From Bacteroidales bacterium (GTDB lineage: Bacteria > Bacteroidota > Bacteroidia > Bacteroidales > GCA-2748055): DNA of 64,000 nucleotides. How positions within the stretch are numbered: position 1 is the first letter of the stretch; each line of letters begins with the position of its first letter. A program made the translations under genes and the position numbers. The notes beneath the pieces are model-generated. The model had not been told where the DNA came from. It was given only the letters and a program-made list of their open reading frames with translations, and ran no database searches. The DNA lies in assembly GCA_023138875.1 (NCBI GenBank), contig JAGLOO010000030.1, positions 1 to 64,000 of the forward strand. The letters are read 5' to 3'. Of the stretch, positions 50,171 through 60,292 are shown in pieces.

Positions 50171-53098
50171 ATGAAACATAAGGTCCCCTTAACGATCGCT
50201 TTTTTACTATTCTCAATTTTTGTAGTAAATGCACAAAATAATAATATCCTTTGGACCGAAGATTTTGAAGGGGATTGGTCAGATAATTGGTATGTAGATA
50301 TTGGAACCTGGGAAGTGGGCACACCCACAAGTGGCCCCCAGAGTGCTTTTGTTGGGAATAATTGTGCTGCGACAGTTTTAAATGGGAACTATACTGAGCC
50401 TGTTGATTCAAGGTTAATCAGGTACACATCTTTTGTCGTACCGGCTGCATCAGAGAATCCTACCATTCGTTTTTGGCATTGGTGGCATTTCGCATTAGGT
50501 GATTGGGGAGAAGTCCAATTAAAGACTAGCAATGGAGAGTGGGTGCCCATTTCAATAAGATATGATGAGTTTGGGAGTGATGCCTGGTATCGTGGATTAA
50601 TTGATCTATCGGAATATGCAGATTCTACAGTTCAACTTGCTTTTTACTTCCATTCGAAGGGTATTTATTATCCTTCTGATGTAAATGCCGGTTGGTATAT
50701 TGATGATGTATCATTGGTTACGGGCCCTTATTTATTTAATAATCCGGAGGATTTCGAATCAGGATTGGGTGACTGGTCGGTTGAGAAGGGCACATGGGAT
50801 CTCGGAGTCCCAACATACGGACCGAGTAATGCTCGCGGTGGTCAAAATTGTTTTGGCACGAAATTAAATGGTCAATATCATGAGCCTGTAGATAGCAGAC
50901 TGATAAGCCCTCCAATTGAAGTACCGACCGCATCAGAAAATCCACGACTTCAATTCTGGCATTGGTGGAAAATCGCATTAGGTGATTATGGAGAAGTTCA
51001 AATAAAGACGAATAACGAAGCTTGGAACCCCATTTCAATTAGGTATAATAATTATGGGGGCGATGCCTGGTATCGTGGATTAATTGATCTATCGGAATAT
51101 GCAGATTCTACAGTTCAACTTGCTTTTTATTTCCATTCGAAGGGTATTTATTATCCTTCTGATGTAAATGCCGGTTGGTATATTGATGATGTATCATTGG
51201 TTACGGGCCCTTATTTATTTAATAATCCGGAGGATTTCGAATCAGGATTGGGTGACTGGTCGGTTGAGAAGGGCACATGGGAAGTTGGAGAACCAACCTC
51301 TGGGCCGAGCAAATCGAATGGAGGACTATACTGTGCTGGTACTATTCTAGATGGTAATTATCATGAACCTGTTGATAGCCGGCTCATAAGCCGACCATTT
51401 GTTGTACCCGCAGCATCAGAGATTCCTGCGGTTCGTTTTTGGCATTGGTTCAGTTTCGCACTCGGTGATTGGGGTGAGATTCAATTAACTACCGATGAGG
51501 GTAAAACCTGGAAAACAATCTCAACTCAGTCCATAAATACAAGTAGTGGATCATGGACACCATATTACATTCCTTTAACGTCATATGCTGATTCTACAGT
51601 TCAACTTGCTTTTTATTTCCATTCGGAGGGTATTTATTATCCTTCTGACCTAAGTACCGGTTGGTATATAGATGATGTGAGAATTCATGACAATTCAGAT
51701 CTGGCTGTTTACGCCGGCCCGGATGTAACCAGAGAATCTGGCTCCTCAGTGACATTAAATGCCTCAGTAAGTGGAGGGACCGAACCTTATGTATATGAAT
51801 GGATCCCATCAGATGGGCTTAGTGATCCAACCACATTAAACCCGGTTGCCACCCCCTCAGATACTACTACATATACCCTTAAAGTAACTGACAAGAATGG
51901 GTGCTTCAGAACTGATAAAATTATTGTATCTGCGAACAGTGGAACCAGTGGCATCAATGATGCAACCGATATCCTGTCTTACAGCTTTAGTAAGCCTCCT
52001 CAAACCGGAGATGAGGTCATCAATGCGGGTTCCCATACTGTTAACATAGAAGTGGAACATGAAACAGATTTGACGAATCTTGTTGCCACATTTACATTAT
52101 CGGATGGTGCGACAGCAACTGTCGGTGGAGCAGCTCAGGAGAGCGGAATAACTGCCAATGATTTTACAAATCCGGTAAATTATTTGATTACAGCGGAAAA
52201 TGGGGTCACAGCTCAGGGATGGATTGTTTCTGTTAATACACCAGTAGCTGAAGATGAGACTGATATCCTGTCCTACAGTTTTGGCATACCGCCCCAGACA
52301 GGAGATGCATTGGTAGACCCAGTTTCCCATACAGTTGACACTAAAGTTGAATATGGGACAGATTTGACCAGCCTTATTGCCACATTTACGCTCTCTGATG
52401 GTGCAACATTATCTGTGGGGGGGATTGCTCAACAGAGCGGAACCACTGCCAATGATTTTACAAATCCGGTGACCTGTGTGATCACCGCTTTAGACGGAGT
52501 CACAGTACAGGAGTGGGTGGTTACTGTTGTTGCAGCAGCACTGAACGATACCGATATCCTCTCCTACAATTTCGGTAAACCTCCCCAAATAGGAGATGCA
52601 ATCGTAAATCCGGTTTCCCATACAGTTGACATTGAAGTTGAAAATGGCACAGACTTGACCAGCCTTATTGCCACATTTAGTTTATCTGAAGGAGCAACAG
52701 CATCTGTGGAGGGAGCAGATCAACAGAGCGGAACTACTGCCAATGATTTTACAAATCCGGTAACCTATACCATCACCGCTTCTGATGGAGAAACAAAGCA
52801 GGATTGGACTATAACCGTCAATGTTGAAGTTGTCATTGGAGTGGATGAGCATACCAGCCATGCAATGAGGATCTATCCCAATCCCTTTTCAAACAATGCG
52901 ATCATTGAAATTTGCAATCCCGATCATTCAACCCTCACATTATCGGTTTTCAGTGTGTTAGGAAACAAAGTTTTTCAAATGGACGTGACCACATCAGATA
53001 AAGTAACATTGAAAAAAGGAAACCTCTCTGCAGGGGTTTACATGATTGTATTGAAGGGAGAAAAAGTACTTGAAAATAGAATGATTGTAATAAAATAA
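50171..53098 (+). CDS. Large secreted multidomain repeat protein with T9SS sorting domain
   Basis: Signal peptide; three ~161-aa jelly-roll/MAM-like repeats (FE..W...GTWEVG.PTSGP...WHWW..ALGD.GE); PKD-like segment; three cadherin-like repeats (DILSYSFG.PPQTGDA); C-terminal RIYPNPFSNNAII...GVYMIVLKGEKV. Confidence 0.88.
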   Translation: MKHKVPLTIAFLLFSIFVVNAQNNNILWTEDFEGDWSDNWYVDIGTWEVGTPTSGPQSAFVGNNCAATVLNGNYTEPVDSRLIRYTSFVVPAASENPTIRFWHWWHFALGDWGEVQLKTSNGEWVPISIRYDEFGSDAWYRGLIDLSEYADSTVQLAFYFHSKGIYYPSDVNAGWYIDDVSLVTGPYLFNNPEDFESGLGDWSVEKGTWDLGVPTYGPSNARGGQNCFGTKLNGQYHEPVDSRLISPPIEVPTASENPRLQFWHWWKIALGDYGEVQIKTNNEAWNPISIRYNNYGGDAWYRGLIDLSEYADSTVQLAFYFHSKGIYYPSDVNAGWYIDDVSLVTGPYLFNNPEDFESGLGDWSVEKGTWEVGEPTSGPSKSNGGLYCAGTILDGNYHEPVDSRLISRPFVVPAASEIPAVRFWHWFSFALGDWGEIQLTTDEGKTWKTISTQSINTSSGSWTPYYIPLTSYADSTVQLAFYFHSEGIYYPSDLSTGWYIDDVRIHDNSDLAVYAGPDVTRESGSSVTLNASVSGGTEPYVYEWIPSDGLSDPTTLNPVATPSDTTTYTLKVTDKNGCFRTDKIIVSANSGTSGINDATDILSYSFSKPPQTGDEVINAGSHTVNIEVEHETDLTNLVATFTLSDGATATVGGAAQESGITANDFTNPVNYLITAENGVTAQGWIVSVNTPVAEDETDILSYSFGIPPQTGDALVDPVSHTVDTKVEYGTDLTSLIATFTLSDGATLSVGGIAQQSGTTANDFTNPVTCVITALDGVTVQEWVVTVVAAALNDTDILSYNFGKPPQIGDAIVNPVSHTVDIEVENGTDLTSLIATFSLSEGATASVEGADQQSGTTANDFTNPVTYTITASDGETKQDWTITVNVEVVIGVDEHTSHAMRIYPNPFSNNAIIEICNPDHSTLTLSVFSVLGNKVFQMDVTTSDKVTLKKGNLSAGVYMIVLKGEKVLENRMIVIK
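50580..50802 (+). repeat. Intragenic direct repeat, copy A
   Basis: Nearly identical to 51063-51285 (offset 483 bp); only tttttaC/Tttccatt seen to differ across most of the span. Confidence 0.9.
51063..51285 (+). repeat. Intragenic direct repeat, copy B
   Basis: gatgcctggtatcgtggattaattgatctatcggaatatgcag... repeated from 50580. Confidence 0.9.
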
Positions 53099-53218
53099 CG
53101 GATACGTGTATATTGCGGTGCCACACTACTGCGAATTGTACATTAACATTATGCATTTCTTTGCAAATAATCTGGATTGAAAGATAATTGTGGCACTGAA
53201 ATATAAACGATGTTAGGT
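53093..53218 (-). repeat. attC-like recombination site 3 (long stem)
   Basis: Minus strand ACCTAAC ... GTTTATATTTCAGTGCCACA ... TGTGGCACCGCAATATACACGTATCC GTTATTT; long imperfect inverted repeat after higA-like stop. Confidence 0.45.
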
Positions 53219-53225
53219 GCTGAGC

Positions 53226-53531
53226 TTAAAGATCAAGTGTAAGTGTGAGATGTCCCCCAAGTCCATCACTTATTATGCGCATAAGAGTTGATAGCCTGAT
53301 ATCACTGGCATCATTTTCAATCCTGGAGATGTAGTTCTTTGTTGTGCCAACTCTCAGCGCAAGATCTTCCTGGGTCAACTTCCTCCTTTTCCTAGCCTCT
53401 TGAATTAAAACACCAATTTTAAACGCTTCAAATTCCTGCTCAAATTTTTCTCGTGTAGGCGTGCCTTTCTTGCCATATTGCTGATCAAGATGATCATCAA
53501 AAGACGTAAGATTCTTATTCCTTTTGCTCAT
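53226..53531 (-). CDS. XRE-family HTH antitoxin (HigA-like)
   Basis: LIQEARKRRKLTQEDLALRVGTTKNYISRIENDASDIRLSTLMRI. Confidence 0.92.
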   Translation of the reverse strand: MSKRNKNLTSFDDHLDQQYGKKGTPTREKFEQEFEAFKIGVLIQEARKRRKLTQEDLALRVGTTKNYISRIENDASDIRLSTLMRIISDGLGGHLTLTLDL

Positions 53532-53543
53532 AATATTCTTGTC

Positions 53544-53855
53544 TTATTTTTCCGCTTTAATAATCTCATTTTTAGGAGTTTTTCGGGTCTTCTTTTGAAA
53601 TCCGTGTAATAGAATTATTAATTTTCCTTCATCGAAGAAACAGAAAATCCTGTAGATGTTTCTATGGACCATTATTCTGATCTCATATATCCCATCTGAG
53701 CCTCTAATGTGCTTGAAGAACTTGGATGGGATGACTTCCAGGTCACGGACTAAGCCAATAACCCAATCTACTTTCTTCTTTACTGTAGGTTCCAGACTTT
53801 TATAAAACTCCTGAAAATGATTTCCATAATTGAAAATCTGTCTTCGAGATTTCAC
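53544..53855 (-). CDS. RelE/HigB-like toxin (Gp49 family)
   Basis: YKSLEPTVKKKVDWVIGLVRDLEVIPSKFFKHIRGSDGIYEIRIMVHRNIYRIFCFFDEGKLIILLHGFQKKTRKTP; toxin precedes antitoxin. Confidence 0.92.
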   Translation of the reverse strand: MKSRRQIFNYGNHFQEFYKSLEPTVKKKVDWVIGLVRDLEVIPSKFFKHIRGSDGIYEIRIMVHRNIYRIFCFFDEGKLIILLHGFQKKTRKTPKNEIIKAEK

Positions 53856-53970
53856 ATCGCAAAGTTACCTAATCGGGCAACCAATTCAAAGCATTTCAAG
53901 AAATATCTACTATTGGAGAAGCTTTGCACCTAACCCCCGGCAAACGATCATTGGATAAATGGCCATCGGG

Positions 53971-56562
53971 TCAATCATCCCTGACACAGCGGACAGAGAA
54001 CCCATTGCTCTTGGTGTAGTTGCCTCGGTACACTTCCGCGATATTGTAACTCAGGCTGCGGGCCCAGGCCGCCGAACCACTATATTCTGAAGTTGTCCAG
54101 AAAAGTGCACTGCTGCCAACGTTGAAGAAGGTGCCATAGTCGTAACGGTTGCCGCCCGGAAGGGCTGTAAATCCACTTGTATTGGTCGCGCCTATATTCG
54201 GACTATTCCAATAGGTTGTGCCGGTTTCTTTTAGTTTCCCACCCTCATTTGTTCCTCGCCAGCCTTCCTTGTCCGCTTCTGTCTGGATCATACCCAGATG
54301 CATTTCCAGCTGTTTCCACTCGTCATCACTGGGTAGGTGCCAGCCGGATGGGCATACGCCCTGAACACCACTCGGATTAGCAACACTGCTTCCGGTTCCG
54401 TTCATTGCCGTGGCCCAGGTATACAATGCCCCATAGGTGTTTCCGGTGGATGCGTTATTATCATTCCAGCAGTACGCTTTGTCACTATCCGACAGGCCAT
54501 CCCACATTGCATTGCTTTCAACCAGAGGAATGGCAGCTCCGTTGGCATAATGGATTGATTTCAGGTTCTCCGCCATCCAGGTTTGGTCTCCAATCACAAC
54601 GGTTTGATAATAATTGCCGTCATAATCAGAAATTAGTTCACTGCTTGTTAAGAAATTTAGTTCATTTCCGTAACTCGTTCCTAAACTATTGGTTGCATAA
54701 GCCCTAACATAATAAGTGGTTAATGGATTCAACCCCGAAATATCACTGGTAAAGCTTCCTGTTCCAGTTCCATCAGTTGTGAGGTTATCAGAGGTAGTCG
54801 GACCTGGAGAAGTGCTCCAGCAAACTCCTCTTGCAGTTACTGTTTCTCCTCCATCACTGGTGACATCACCTCCACCCTGGGCTGAAGTTTCTGTAATATT
54901 GCTCAAAGATATGGTTGAAACTGTTGGAACGGTCGAGGGACATTGACCTGTGATGAAACTTTCCTGAGTTCCATAAGCTGTGCCTGCCGAATTGGTTGCA
55001 TAAGCTCTAACATAATATGTTGTTCCACAGGAAAGTCCGGTAATTGCACTTGTGTAGGGTCCGGTGCCTGTTCCATCAGAAGAATTATTATCAGATATGG
55101 TCGGACTTGGTGACGTGCTCCAGCAGACTCCCTTAGCGGTCACAGTGCGTCCGCCATCATCTGTTACATCACCTCCTCCCTGAGCTGAAGTTTGAGTAAT
55201 ACTGCTCACAACTGTGGTGGTAACCACCGGAATTCCCCCCGGACAGGCACCTGTTGTGAAGCTAACCTCTTCTCCATAGGCTGTACCAACAGAATTTGTG
55301 ACATAGGCCCTCACATAATATTTGATTTCACAGGATAAGCCGGTTATTGCGCTGGTAAAACTACCCGTACCGCTTCCGTTGGTAGTGTGGCTGTCAGAAA
55401 TAGTCGGATTTTGAGAAGTACTCCAGCAAACCCCTTTTGCAGTCACTGATGCTCCTCCATCACTGGTAACATTACCCCCACCCTGAGCTGAAGTTTCCGT
55501 AATAGTGTTTACAGGTGAGGTGGTCACAGTGGGCAGGTTCACTGAACATTGACTCGTAGTAAAACTGACCTGAGTTCCATAAGTTGTGCCTGAAGTATTG
55601 GTCGCATACGCTTTTAAATAATATGCTGTTCCACAGGCCAGTCCGGTTATTGAACTTGTGTAACTTCCAGTGCCTGTTCCATCCGTTGTGTAACTATCAT
55701 TAATGGTTGGATTCTGAGAAGTGCTCCAACATACCCCTTTTGCGGTAACTGAGGCACCTCCGTCATCAGTTACATCTCCACCACCCAGCGCTGAATTTTC
55801 TGTTATACTGGTTACAGATGAGGTGGATAAAGTGGGTAGATCCGCTGTGCATGAATTTGTGGTAAAACTCAACTGCTGACCATATCCGACACCTTCTGAA
55901 TTTGTTGCATAAGCCCTTACAAAATAGACCGTGTTGCAGTTCAACCCATTTAAAGAACTGGTGAAACTTGCTGAACCAGTACCATCTGTAGTTCGAAAAT
56001 TCGATAAAGTGGGATTCTGCGATGTTCCCCAACATACTCCTTTCTGGGTGATCGAAGCTCCGCCATTATTTGTTATCTCCCCACCTGAAGATGCCGTATT
56101 TTCAGTAATGGTTGTTATTTCTGCCGTAGTTATTGATGGCACTGTGAGCACAGTAACCTCACTGGTAGTAAATTCCAGTTCATCACCATAAATTGTTCCA
56201 CCATTGTCAGTGGCAAACGCCTTAACGTAATAAAGCATACTCGCCTCGAGTCCTGTTAAGGCATCCGAAAAAACCTCCTCCTTACTATTTGAACCCAATA
56301 GCAAAGTGGCATCATTAATGGTGGGATCTTTTAATTGTGAAAAACAGAAGCCGTGTTGGGTAACGCTATCTCTGCGAAAATCAATAATCTCACCTGCAAC
56401 TGAACATGAATTATGTGTGATGTCAGAAACCGAACGGGTTTTTACAATTAGTTTCTTTACAGGATCCAAACGCTCACATCCACCGGAAATCACAAATAAT
56501 GAGATTGAACCAACCAATAATGGAATAATGCTGTTATAAGTTATGTTTCTGAATGATCTCAT
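53971..56562 (-). CDS. Surface lipoprotein with ~6 tandem FN3-like repeats and C-terminal Fibrobacter succinogenes major paralogous domain
   Basis: Repeat TSVTSITENSALGGGDVTDDGGASVTAKGVCWSTSQNPT...; C-terminus DYDGNYYQTVVIGDQTWMAENLKSIHYANGAAIP...GFSVRCVRD. Confidence 0.92.
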   Translation of the reverse strand: MRSFRNITYNSIIPLLVGSISLFVISGGCERLDPVKKLIVKTRSVSDITHNSCSVAGEIIDFRRDSVTQHGFCFSQLKDPTINDATLLLGSNSKEEVFSDALTGLEASMLYYVKAFATDNGGTIYGDELEFTTSEVTVLTVPSITTAEITTITENTASSGGEITNNGGASITQKGVCWGTSQNPTLSNFRTTDGTGSASFTSSLNGLNCNTVYFVRAYATNSEGVGYGQQLSFTTNSCTADLPTLSTSSVTSITENSALGGGDVTDDGGASVTAKGVCWSTSQNPTINDSYTTDGTGTGSYTSSITGLACGTAYYLKAYATNTSGTTYGTQVSFTTSQCSVNLPTVTTSPVNTITETSAQGGGNVTSDGGASVTAKGVCWSTSQNPTISDSHTTNGSGTGSFTSAITGLSCEIKYYVRAYVTNSVGTAYGEEVSFTTGACPGGIPVVTTTVVSSITQTSAQGGGDVTDDGGRTVTAKGVCWSTSPSPTISDNNSSDGTGTGPYTSAITGLSCGTTYYVRAYATNSAGTAYGTQESFITGQCPSTVPTVSTISLSNITETSAQGGGDVTSDGGETVTARGVCWSTSPGPTTSDNLTTDGTGTGSFTSDISGLNPLTTYYVRAYATNSLGTSYGNELNFLTSSELISDYDGNYYQTVVIGDQTWMAENLKSIHYANGAAIPLVESNAMWDGLSDSDKAYCWNDNNASTGNTYGALYTWATAMNGTGSSVANPSGVQGVCPSGWHLPSDDEWKQLEMHLGMIQTEADKEGWRGTNEGGKLKETGTTYWNSPNIGATNTSGFTALPGGNRYDYGTFFNVGSSALFWTTSEYSGSAAWARSLSYNIAEVYRGNYTKSNGFSVRCVRDD

Positions 56563-56577
56563 TCGATTACTGATTCA

Positions 56578-57729
56578 TTATTCCCTTTTCAGGAAAATGA
56601 AGTCTCCTCCCTGGTCTCCTACATACCCAATATTTCCATATTGAGGAATCGCCTTGCTATTCTTAATCACCGTTAATCGGAAACTATTAAACAGAGTAGC
56701 TGAGGATAGGTATGTGTCCTTGTTTTCGTTTAATTGGTTGATCAGGTATCTGGTGAATGCACTTCTGTCAGGCACTTCCGTCTTATTGCCACTGGTCATT
56801 GCTTTCCTGCTTGGATGCTCATAAAGCTGCTCATAGGCTAACTCATCGTCTGCAAATCCCGCTCTGGTTTCAAAAATTGAACCACCAAAACAAGCATCAG
56901 TAATGAGCAACGTGTGTTTTGAATCTATTTCAGTTAAATAATCGATGACGGCACTGTTACGCACCCAATTGGTTTTCTTTTCGCGTTCTGCGTCTGAGGG
57001 TAACCAGTACCCATTGTTTGATTTTTCATCCCACATACCATGTCCTGCGTAGAAGATCAGAAGATTATCTTCTGGAGTAACCTTTTGAGTTAGATCATCC
57101 AGGCTTCCGATCAATTCTTCCCTGGTTGCATTCCTTAAGAAGGTGATATTCTCCTCTTCAAATGTGTAATTCTTAGTAAGCGACTCAATAAACTTTACAC
57201 AATCCTTTACTGGATTTTCTAAATCTCTAAGCCTATAGTCTTCGTATTCATCGATTCCGATGACAAGTGCATAGTAGACAGACTTGTCTCTAATCTTATC
57301 AGCCAGTGTGGGTTCCGGTGGGGTATAGTCAATGAACAGTGTTTTCTCTTTCAGGTTATCGTTTTTATCCATTGCCACTATCCTTAGCCTGTTCTGGCCT
57401 GGTTCAAGTTCAATGGTTGAAACGAATCCGCCTTCGTCGTTAAATTCAATCCATTTTGATCCTATTGACAAAACACTGATCCCGCTTGCAGCCGATATTT
57501 TTCCAATCAATACTACCTCCGGTTCAGCACTTTTATAATACACTCCGTTCTCCAGTTCTGGAGAGATTATGGTAATGGCTGGCTCCTTGGCATCGGGAAC
57601 CTCGACCACCTCCACTTCTGGTGCATTGTTCAATTGAAATGAAACCTTTTCACCTTTTAGTACCTGGGAATGAAGGGACAATGTTCCAACCAGGAGCTGT
57701 AAAACCAAAATGTATCTAACCAGTTTCAT
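56578..57729 (-). CDS. Secreted caspase-like (peptidase C14) protein
   Basis: Signal peptide; YYALVIGIDEYEDYRLRDLENPVKDC; catalytic-type His (LLIFYAGHGMWDE) and Cys (LLITDACFGGSIF). Confidence 0.92.
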   Translation of the reverse strand: MKLVRYILVLQLLVGTLSLHSQVLKGEKVSFQLNNAPEVEVVEVPDAKEPAITIISPELENGVYYKSAEPEVVLIGKISAASGISVLSIGSKWIEFNDEGGFVSTIELEPGQNRLRIVAMDKNDNLKEKTLFIDYTPPEPTLADKIRDKSVYYALVIGIDEYEDYRLRDLENPVKDCVKFIESLTKNYTFEEENITFLRNATREELIGSLDDLTQKVTPEDNLLIFYAGHGMWDEKSNNGYWLPSDAEREKKTNWVRNSAVIDYLTEIDSKHTLLITDACFGGSIFETRAGFADDELAYEQLYEHPSRKAMTSGNKTEVPDRSAFTRYLINQLNENKDTYLSSATLFNSFRLTVIKNSKAIPQYGNIGYVGDQGGDFIFLKRE

Positions 57730-57735
57730 TGTTGT

Positions 57736-58512
57736 TTAAAAGGTATATTTCAATGAAAACAGTGGAGTATTTGAAATAACATCATAATCGGTCCCTACTG
57801 AGACACCTTTCTGATCACTATAGAGCTTTTCTTTCCTCAGGTCCGAAGTACCAATGAAGGTCCAGGTGAGGTCGGTAACCCAGATTGCTATCGCGCTAAA
57901 GGCCAGGCCTTTTGAAATATTATTTTGTCTTATTGTAGTGGATAATAAAGAATTTGCATCTTCCGCTGATTCAGCAATACCATAATCTTCATAGGAAGCA
58001 ACAGCCATTTTATTTAGGACTATTGCTCCGCCAATACAACCATATCCAACCACACCCTTTATCCAATGTGGTTTTCCAGTTACTCTTGACAACCCCAGTC
58101 CCGGGAAGGCAACGGATTGAAGAATGATCCCAACTCTGTTGAATTCTTTGGATGAGGCGGGAAGGGGTAAAATCATGTTCGCAAATACCTGGATATCAAT
58201 CGGTGCATTCAGGAAGATACTATCAGCTTCAGGATCCCAGATAATAACCTTGTTATTACCCGCTACAATGTCCTCTCCAATATCACCCTTTAATGCATTC
58301 ACTTCCAGGTTATTTCCATCTGCTTCAGTTATTTCAACCCAAACCTCAAAACGGGCAGCCTTATTGATATTTAGAATATCATATGTGATGTGGACGTGAT
58401 TGCCTTTTAGTTGGATGTTGGTATTTGCAATAATGGCTTCAGATTGGGCAATGCAACTATTGCCGCAAGAGATGCATCCAATAAGTATGATGAATAAGCA
58501 GGGCCCTTTCAT
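57736..58512 (-). CDS. Exported protein of unknown function, first gene of caspase operon
   Basis: 258 aa ORF, signal peptide, N-terminal beta-rich region, then hydrophobic segments; 6 bp upstream of caspase gene. Confidence 0.75.
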   Translation of the reverse strand: MKGPCLFIILIGCISCGNSCIAQSEAIIANTNIQLKGNHVHITYDILNINKAARFEVWVEITEADGNNLEVNALKGDIGEDIVAGNNKVIIWDPEADSIFLNAPIDIQVFANMILPLPASSKEFNRVGIILQSVAFPGLGLSRVTGKPHWIKGVVGYGCIGGAIVLNKMAVASYEDYGIAESAEDANSLLSTTIRQNNISKGLAFSAIAIWVTDLTWTFIGTSDLRKEKLYSDQKGVSVGTDYDVISNTPLFSLKYTF

Positions 58513-58727
58513 TCCTCAATCTATTTTCAGTTGTGAGTTCAATTTAACTCGGGCTTTGTGTAAAAGCTTTCAATCGTTCTTAATATAATAACTTTTAATG
58601 TAAGTCTGGAATTTTCGCTTAACATAACTCTTTAAATATTCATATTGTTCTACATACAAAACAAATACACGCCTATTTATTCTATATACAAAACAATAAA
58701 GGATTTTCTCAAGGACTAGCTTACCAA

Positions 58728-60182
58728 CTACTTCTTATCTGACTTCCGGCTAATGAGCAGCATCCCTGCGAACATGATGCTTCCATTTACGATCAGCAAC
58801 TCAAACCCAAATCTGTACCCGTTAAAGAGCACTTCGGAAAAGTAACTGAGCAGGTATGTGAGGACGGGTGAGAGGATGGCCAGCAGGGGGACCAGCCGGT
58901 CGCGCACCCTGAGCCGGGTGAAGAGTCCGAAAGCATAGAGGCCCAGCAGGGGGCCGTAGGTATAGCCTGCCACCCTGAAAATGGCAGAGATTACATTTTC
59001 ATCATTGATGGCCCTGAAGAGCATGATCATCAGACCCAGCACAATGGAGATACCCAGGTGTACCCGCCGGCGGTACCGGGTCAGTTTGTGCTCCTCCCAG
59101 CGCTGACCCTCCAGGATATCCACAGTGAATGAAGTGGTCAGGGCCGTAAGGGCCGAATCTGCGCTGGAGTAGGCTGCTGCCACCAATCCCACAATAAAAA
59201 AGACCCCCACCACCTGTGGAAGATACCCTCCCGTAGCCACCAGGGGAAAAAAGTCGTCGGTTGCGGCCGGCACAGGGATTCCCCGGAACTGCGCGAATTG
59301 GATCAGAACCGCTCCCAGGAAAAGGAAGACCAGGTTCACCGGCACCAGGGAGAGGCTCATCAGGTACATGTTCTTTTTAGCTTCCCTGATATTCTTGCAG
59401 CTCAGGTTCTTCTGCATCATATCCTGGTCCAGGCCGGTCATCACAATGGTAATGAATGCACCGGCCAGGAAGTGCTTAACAAAGTGATTCTCCCGTTGCC
59501 ATCCGTCAAACACCCAGATCCCCGAATCATCACCTGCCGCCACCCTCCCGATCATCTCCCCAAGGGAAAGATCCATGGCCCTGGTAATGAGAATGATAGA
59601 TACCACCACAGCCGTAAGCATGCTGAAGGTTTGCAGGGTATCGGTCCAGATGATGGTTTTGATCCCCCCCCGGTAGGTATAGAGCCAGATCAGGGCGATG
59701 GTGACGATGACCGTAATAAAGAACGGGATGTTCCACGCCTCGAAAACGGTCAGCTGGAGTACATTCGCCACCAGAAATAGTCTGAAAGATGCCCCCACGA
59801 TCCTTGAGAGCAGGAAAAAGGAGGCCCCGGTTTTATAGGAAAACCGTCCAAAACGCTCTTCCAGGTAGGTATATATGCTGGTAAGCTGAAGCCTGTAATA
59901 AAGGGGCATCAACACATTGGCGATAACGGCATACCCGAGCAAATACCCCAGGACCATCTGCATGTAGGAAAACTGACTGTCGGCCACCCAGCCGGGTACA
60001 GAGATGAAGGTAACCCCCGAAAGGGATGCCCCGATCATACCAAATGCAACGATGTACCAGGGCGACTTCCGGTCACCCAGGAAAAAGGCTTCGTTGCCTG
60101 CACCCCGGCCCGAAAGCCAGGAGATCACCAACAGGAGCAAAAAATAAGCAACGATGATGGATATGATGAGTGTAGCTGACAA
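58728..60182 (-). CDS. Sodium:solute symporter family protein
   Basis: SGRGAGNEAFFLGDRKSPWYIVAFGMIGASLSGVTFISVPG; about 13 TM segments; SSADSALTALTTSFTVDI. Confidence 0.93.
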   Translation of the reverse strand: MSATLIISIIVAYFLLLLVISWLSGRGAGNEAFFLGDRKSPWYIVAFGMIGASLSGVTFISVPGWVADSQFSYMQMVLGYLLGYAVIANVLMPLYYRLQLTSIYTYLEERFGRFSYKTGASFFLLSRIVGASFRLFLVANVLQLTVFEAWNIPFFITVIVTIALIWLYTYRGGIKTIIWTDTLQTFSMLTAVVVSIILITRAMDLSLGEMIGRVAAGDDSGIWVFDGWQRENHFVKHFLAGAFITIVMTGLDQDMMQKNLSCKNIREAKKNMYLMSLSLVPVNLVFLFLGAVLIQFAQFRGIPVPAATDDFFPLVATGGYLPQVVGVFFIVGLVAAAYSSADSALTALTTSFTVDILEGQRWEEHKLTRYRRRVHLGISIVLGLMIMLFRAINDENVISAIFRVAGYTYGPLLGLYAFGLFTRLRVRDRLVPLLAILSPVLTYLLSYFSEVLFNGYRFGFELLIVNGSIMFAGMLLISRKSDKK

Positions 60183-60292
60183 AGAGTTCTGGATAAATAC
60201 GGATCAAATTTGAACAAAATATAAAGATCCTAAAAATAATTCATTCAATTTCGGGTAAAAAAAATTGTCAGGTTGGCGGTGTAGTAGTACTT

